Assembly: GCF_025465545.1 (NCBI RefSeq)
Contig: NZ_JAODMK010000003.1
Location: 89,999 to 153,998, forward strand
Direction: 5' to 3'
DNA: 64,000 nt
Origin: Naasia sp.
GTDB lineage: Bacteria; Actinomycetota; Actinomycetes; Actinomycetales; Microbacteriaceae
The notes below the pieces were generated by a model. It was not told where the DNA came from. It saw only the letters and a program-made list of their open reading frames with translations, and ran no database searches. Shown here piece by piece: positions 58,391 through 64,000 of this stretch. Position 1 is the first letter of the stretch; each line of letters starts with the position of its first letter. Position numbers and translations under genes: made by a program.

Positions 58391-58757
58391 CCGCCACCCT
58401 GCGCAGCACCGCGGCGATCTTGGCCGTGTGGCTGCTGTCGGGGTAGCGTCCGCGCTTGAGGCTGGCGCCGACTCCGTCCAGGAGCTTCACGAGGTCCTCG
58501 ACGATGATCGCCATGTCGTCAGCGGGCTTCCGTGCCGCCTTGGCGAGGCTGGGCGGGGCCTCGAGGATCCGGGCGGACAGCGCCTGCATGCCGCGCTTGC
58601 CGTCGACGACTCCGAATTCGAGCTTCGTCCCCGGCTTGACCGCGGTGACTCCGGCGGGCAGCGCCGACGCGTGCAGGAAGACCTCCTGACCGTCGTCGGA
58701 GCTGATGAATCCGAAACCCTTCGCTTCGTCGAAGAATTTCACCTTGCCGGTGGGCAT
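58374..58757 (-). CDS. Cold-shock domain protein with C-terminal extension
   Basis: MPTGKVKFFDEAKGFGFISSDDGQEVFLHASAL. Confidence 0.95.
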   Translation of the reverse strand: MPTGKVKFFDEAKGFGFISSDDGQEVFLHASALPAGVTAVKPGTKLEFGVVDGKRGMQALSARILEAPPSLAKAARKPADDMAIIVEDLVKLLDGVGASLKRGRYPDSSHTAKIAAVLRRVADDLDA

Positions 58758-58847
58758 GTCACTCGCCTTCTCTGCATACGTGGGAATGCCCGACGATTCT
58801 ACGGCCCCGACCGTCCCCGGCGAGCGGCCGCCCCTATCCTGGACGGC

Positions 58848-59129
58848 ATGGCCCGCACCTCCCGCCCTGCGGAACCCAACCCTCTCGAGGTCTCGCGGAT
58901 CGAGCGGAGCCTCGCGTTCATGTCGCTGGCGATCATCGCCCTGTCGGCCCTCGCGCTGTTCGCGGTGCTGCTGGCGCCGGCGTTCGGCCGTCAGGACTAC
59001 ACGCAGGGCCCGTGGCCGGCGATCCTGGTGCTCCCCTATGTGGGGCTGCCCACCGGACTGCTGCTCCTGCTCGCGCTGCTCGTGGTCAATGGGGTGCGGC
59101 GAGCGCGACACGCGCGCTCCTCGTCCTGA
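58848..59129 (+). CDS. Small membrane protein
   Basis: 93 aa with two TMs; ATG at 58848. Confidence 0.75.
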   Translation: MARTSRPAEPNPLEVSRIERSLAFMSLAIIALSALALFAVLLAPAFGRQDYTQGPWPAILVLPYVGLPTGLLLLLALLVVNGVRRARHARSSS

Positions 59130-59216
59130 CCGGGGCCGGCCCAGGAGCGTCCGTGGCTGCAGTGCGCCCCGGAGACTCCCAGCCGCCACCCAGCCCACGC
59201 GCAGATAATGAGCGAC

Positions 59217-59909
59217 ATGGCTGATGGCCCCCGCATCCTCATCGTCGACGACGAACCGAACATCCGCGACCTGCTGACGACCAGCCTCCGGTTCGCCGGC
59301 TTCGCCGTGCGCGCGGTCGGCAACGGCGCCGCTGCCATCTCGGCGGTCCTCGAGGAGGAGCCAGATCTGATCATCCTCGATGTGATGCTCCCCGACATGA
59401 ACGGCTTCGGCGTCACCAAGCGGCTCCGCTCCTCCGGCTACACCTCCCCCATCCTGTTCCTCACGGCGAAGGACGACACCGAGGACAAGATCACCGGCCT
59501 CACGGTCGGCGGCGACGACTACGTCACCAAGCCGTTCAGCCTCGACGAGATCGTCGCGCGCATCAAGGCGATCCTCCGCCGCACCATGCACGCGGAGGAG
59601 GACGCCATCATCCGCGCGGGCGAGCTGACCATGGACCAGGACACGCACGAGGTCACGATCGGCTCCCAGGCGGTGGAGCTGAGCCCCACCGAGTTCAAGC
59701 TGCTGCGCTACCTGATGCTCAACCCGAACCGGGTGCTGTCGAAGGCGCAGATCCTCGACCACGTGTGGGAGTACGACTTCAATGGTGACGCGGGGATCGT
59801 GGAGTCCTACATCTCCTACCTCCGCCGCAAGCTCGACCAGTACTCGGCGGAGCCGATCATCCAGACCAAGCGCGGGTTCGGCTACATGCTGAAGGCCGCC
59901 AAGGTCTGA
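59217..59909 (+). CDS. OmpR-family response regulator
   Basis: RILIVDDEPNIRDLLTTSLRFAGF...DLIILDVMLPDMNGFGVTKRL; winged-helix C-terminus. Confidence 0.95.
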   Translation: MADGPRILIVDDEPNIRDLLTTSLRFAGFAVRAVGNGAAAISAVLEEEPDLIILDVMLPDMNGFGVTKRLRSSGYTSPILFLTAKDDTEDKITGLTVGGDDYVTKPFSLDEIVARIKAILRRTMHAEEDAIIRAGELTMDQDTHEVTIGSQAVELSPTEFKLLRYLMLNPNRVLSKAQILDHVWEYDFNGDAGIVESYISYLRRKLDQYSAEPIIQTKRGFGYMLKAAKV

Positions 59910-59958
59910 GCCGTCCGCTGAGGCGTCCCCCCAGCGGCGGTACCTACACTGAGGTCCC

Positions 59959-61698
59959 GTGCACAAGACGCTGGTGGAATGGTGGAGCAGCATCTCGCTG
60001 CGCACCAAGATCACCGGTGTCACGGTTCTCCTGCTGACGTTCGGCCTGCTCGTCACCGGCCTCGGCACGATGACGGTGATGCGCAACTTCCTCTACGCCG
60101 AGGTCGACAGCCAGGTGATGCAGGCCGCGCAGGACCTGAAGGACTACGCGGACGACTCCGAGCTCGGCTCCTCGACGTTCCCCACCGACTACGCCATCGG
60201 CCTGCTCGACGCGAACGGTCAGCTCGCGCGCGCCAACAAGACCTGGCTGCAGTCGGGCGCTCGCCCCGAGGCCGGGCATGTGGACCTGGACTTCACGCTG
60301 GCCCAGAAGGGGCAGCCCTTCACCCTGCGCAGCGCGGATCAGACCAAGGAGTGGCGGGCGGTGTCGCTGCTGGCCACCGACTATCGCTCGTTCGTGATCG
60401 GGCTGCCGCTCGACACCACCAACAAGGCCGTCGCGCGCATGTTCACCCTCTTCCTGCTCTTCAGCATCGTGGTGGTCGTGCTCGGCGCCGTGCTGACCCG
60501 TCTGCTGGTGACCTCCGCCTTCGGCCCGCTGCGGCAGGTTGAGCGGACGGCGGCCGAGATCGCCGACGGGGACTTCAGCCAGCGGCTGGCGGGCGCCACT
60601 CCCAACACCGAGGTGGGCCGCCTCAACCGCTCCCTCAACACCATGCTGAGCCGCATCGACAAGGCGTTCAGCGATCGGGCCCGCACGATCGAGCAGATGC
60701 GTCGGTTCGTCGGGGACGCGAGCCACGAGCTGCGCACGCCGCTCGTGTCCGTCCGCGGCTACGCCGAGCTGTACCGGATGGGCGCCCTGCAGTCGCCGGA
60801 GGACGTGGCGCAGGCGATGGATCGCATCGAGCGCGAGGCGATCCGCATGGGCGGCCTCGTGCAGGACCTCCTCGAACTGGCGCGCCTCGACGAGACGAAG
60901 CCGCTGCAGCTCGCGCCGGTGGCGCTCCTCCCCCTCGCCAAGGACGCCGCGCTCGACGCGATGGCGTCGTCGCAGGGCCGGGTCGTGAGCGTCGTGACGG
61001 ACCAGACCGTCCCGGGCGACGAGTTCGAGCTCGTCGAGGACGACACGGTGGAGGGCCTGCTCGAGGACGAGACGGTGGACGGCGACGACCCGGGCGAGGA
61101 CCCCGAGGCGGCCGTCGCGGGTGCGCCCGCCAAGGGGCGTGCGGCCCGGGCGGCACGGAGGTCCCGGACCGGGCCGGCGACCGGTCCTCTCGCCTTCTCC
61201 CGCGCGCGGCTCGCCCGACTGCGCCGGCGTGCTCCCGGCACGGGCCTTCCCGTGGTCGTGATGGCGGACGCCCCGCGCACGGACCTGCCCGCTCAGGCGG
61301 CGATCGTGCTGGGCGAGGAGAACAAGATCCGGCAGGTCCTGACGAATCTGCTCGGCAACGCCACCCGCTTCACGCCCCGGGACACCCCCATCGAGATCGT
61401 CGTGCGCACCGACCCGGAGACCTCCACGGCGATCGTCGAGATCGTCGACCACGGTGAGGGCATCCCGCCGCAGGTGCGGGAGAAGATCTTCCAGCGATTC
61501 TGGCGTGCGGACAGCTCTCGCACCCGCGACACGGGCGGCAGCGGTCTGGGCCTCGCGATCGTGTCCGCGATCGTCGCCGCCCACAAGGGAACCGTGGAGG
61601 TGGACGAAACGCCGGGCGGCGGGGCCACCTTCCGGGTGCGGCTGCCGCTCCTCCCCAGGGAGCCCGAAGAGGACGGCGACGACGCTTCCGAGGACTGA
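59959..61698 (+). CDS. HAMP-containing sensor histidine kinase
   Basis: Two TMs, HAMP, FVGDASHELRTPLVSVRGYAEL, NKIRQVLTNLLGNATRFTP, GGSGLGLAIV. Confidence 0.95.
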   Translation: MHKTLVEWWSSISLRTKITGVTVLLLTFGLLVTGLGTMTVMRNFLYAEVDSQVMQAAQDLKDYADDSELGSSTFPTDYAIGLLDANGQLARANKTWLQSGARPEAGHVDLDFTLAQKGQPFTLRSADQTKEWRAVSLLATDYRSFVIGLPLDTTNKAVARMFTLFLLFSIVVVVLGAVLTRLLVTSAFGPLRQVERTAAEIADGDFSQRLAGATPNTEVGRLNRSLNTMLSRIDKAFSDRARTIEQMRRFVGDASHELRTPLVSVRGYAELYRMGALQSPEDVAQAMDRIEREAIRMGGLVQDLLELARLDETKPLQLAPVALLPLAKDAALDAMASSQGRVVSVVTDQTVPGDEFELVEDDTVEGLLEDETVDGDDPGEDPEAAVAGAPAKGRAARAARRSRTGPATGPLAFSRARLARLRRRAPGTGLPVVVMADAPRTDLPAQAAIVLGEENKIRQVLTNLLGNATRFTPRDTPIEIVVRTDPETSTAIVEIVDHGEGIPPQVREKIFQRFWRADSSRTRDTGGSGLGLAIVSAIVAAHKGTVEVDETPGGGATFRVRLPLLPREPEEDGDDASED

Positions 61699-61765
61699 CG
61701 GGAAGGGCCGCCGAGCCGCTTCTAGGCTCTGCTCGCCCGGCCCAGCCTGTCCGAAGGAGCAGTCC

Positions 61766-62059
61766 ATGACCCGATTCAGCGTCGACGGTGAAGCGGTCCT
61801 CGCCGCGTCCTCCGCGGTGGCCTCCACCATTCCGCGCGTGCAGAGCGACGTCGCGGCACTCCTCGCGCAGTTGACTTCGCTGCAGGAGAGCTGGGGCGGC
61901 AGCGCGGCGCTCGCGTTCCAGTCCGTCGTGAACGACTGGCGGACCACCCAGCAGCGCGTCGACGAGGCACTCGTGGCCATCAACCAGGCCCTCGCCGCCG
62001 CGGGCCGGCAGTACCTCGACGTGGAGGAGGCGAACGCGCGGATGTTCCGGGCTGGCTAG
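61766..62059 (+). CDS. WXG100-family protein (ESAT-6-like)
   Basis: 97 aa helical protein with central LQESWGGSAALAFQ (WxG). Confidence 0.85.
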   Translation: MTRFSVDGEAVLAASSAVASTIPRVQSDVAALLAQLTSLQESWGGSAALAFQSVVNDWRTTQQRVDEALVAINQALAAAGRQYLDVEEANARMFRAG

Positions 62060-62189
62060 CGTCGACCCGCCCCGCGGCGGGCAGGGGACGGCGTCGCTGC
62101 CCAGGCAGTTGCGCGCTAAGCGTCGCGCGCAAAACTCGCCTCGACGGGTCCCCTCCTCAAGGACCTGCCCGTCGCACCGCGCCGGGGGA

Positions 62190-62226
62190 AAAGAGGAAGG
62201 GCGGCCCCTTTCGGGGCCGCCCTTCT
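62190..62226 (-). terminator. groEL terminator hairpin
   Basis: GAAGGGCGGCCCC-GAAA-GGGGCCGCCCTTC. Confidence 0.75.
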
Positions 62227-62244
62227 GCGTTCACTCTGATCAGA

Positions 62245-63937
<1,693 letters not shown>

Positions 63938-64000
63938 TCAATCTTGGCAGTCGACCCCTGAGAGTGCAAGACGACCGGATCAGGGCGTCAGGGTGAGCAG

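Overview
This 64 kb window is a high-GC actinobacterial chromosome segment, probably Microbacteriaceae judging by gene content and order. Most of it is housekeeping and core-accessory genes: a PMT-family mannosyltransferase, HrpA helicase, class I RNR nrdA/nrdB, several aldo-keto reductases, GH15, G6PDH, a pyruvate-oxidase-like enzyme, galU, 5-FCL, fmdB, mscL, serC, a DtxR-family regulator, a two-component system, a WXG100 protein and groEL. There are two tRNAs. I see no CRISPR array, rRNA, transposase or prophage. The most unusual signals are: (1) a 124-bp tandem repeat downstream of tRNA-Arg(CCT) that reiterates the tRNA 3' end and contains two 46-nt tRNA-minihelix-like units, reminiscent of the E. 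coli tyrT/rtT layout; (2) an unusual nrd locus, with a NrdB carrying class Ic residues, a NrdA reading frame that stops before its CxxC tail (which lies in an ATGA-overlapping 35-codon ORF), tandem identical-loop hairpins in the nrdA leader, and a nested palindromic element just upstream of nrdB; (3) a 1266-aa helicase/nuclease-like protein whose Walker A, Walker B and nuclease motifs all look degenerate; (4) a tandem pair of LAxTG surface proteins; and (5) a 29-bp-stem intergenic palindrome. All calls come from reading the sequence and supplied translations; no database search was run.
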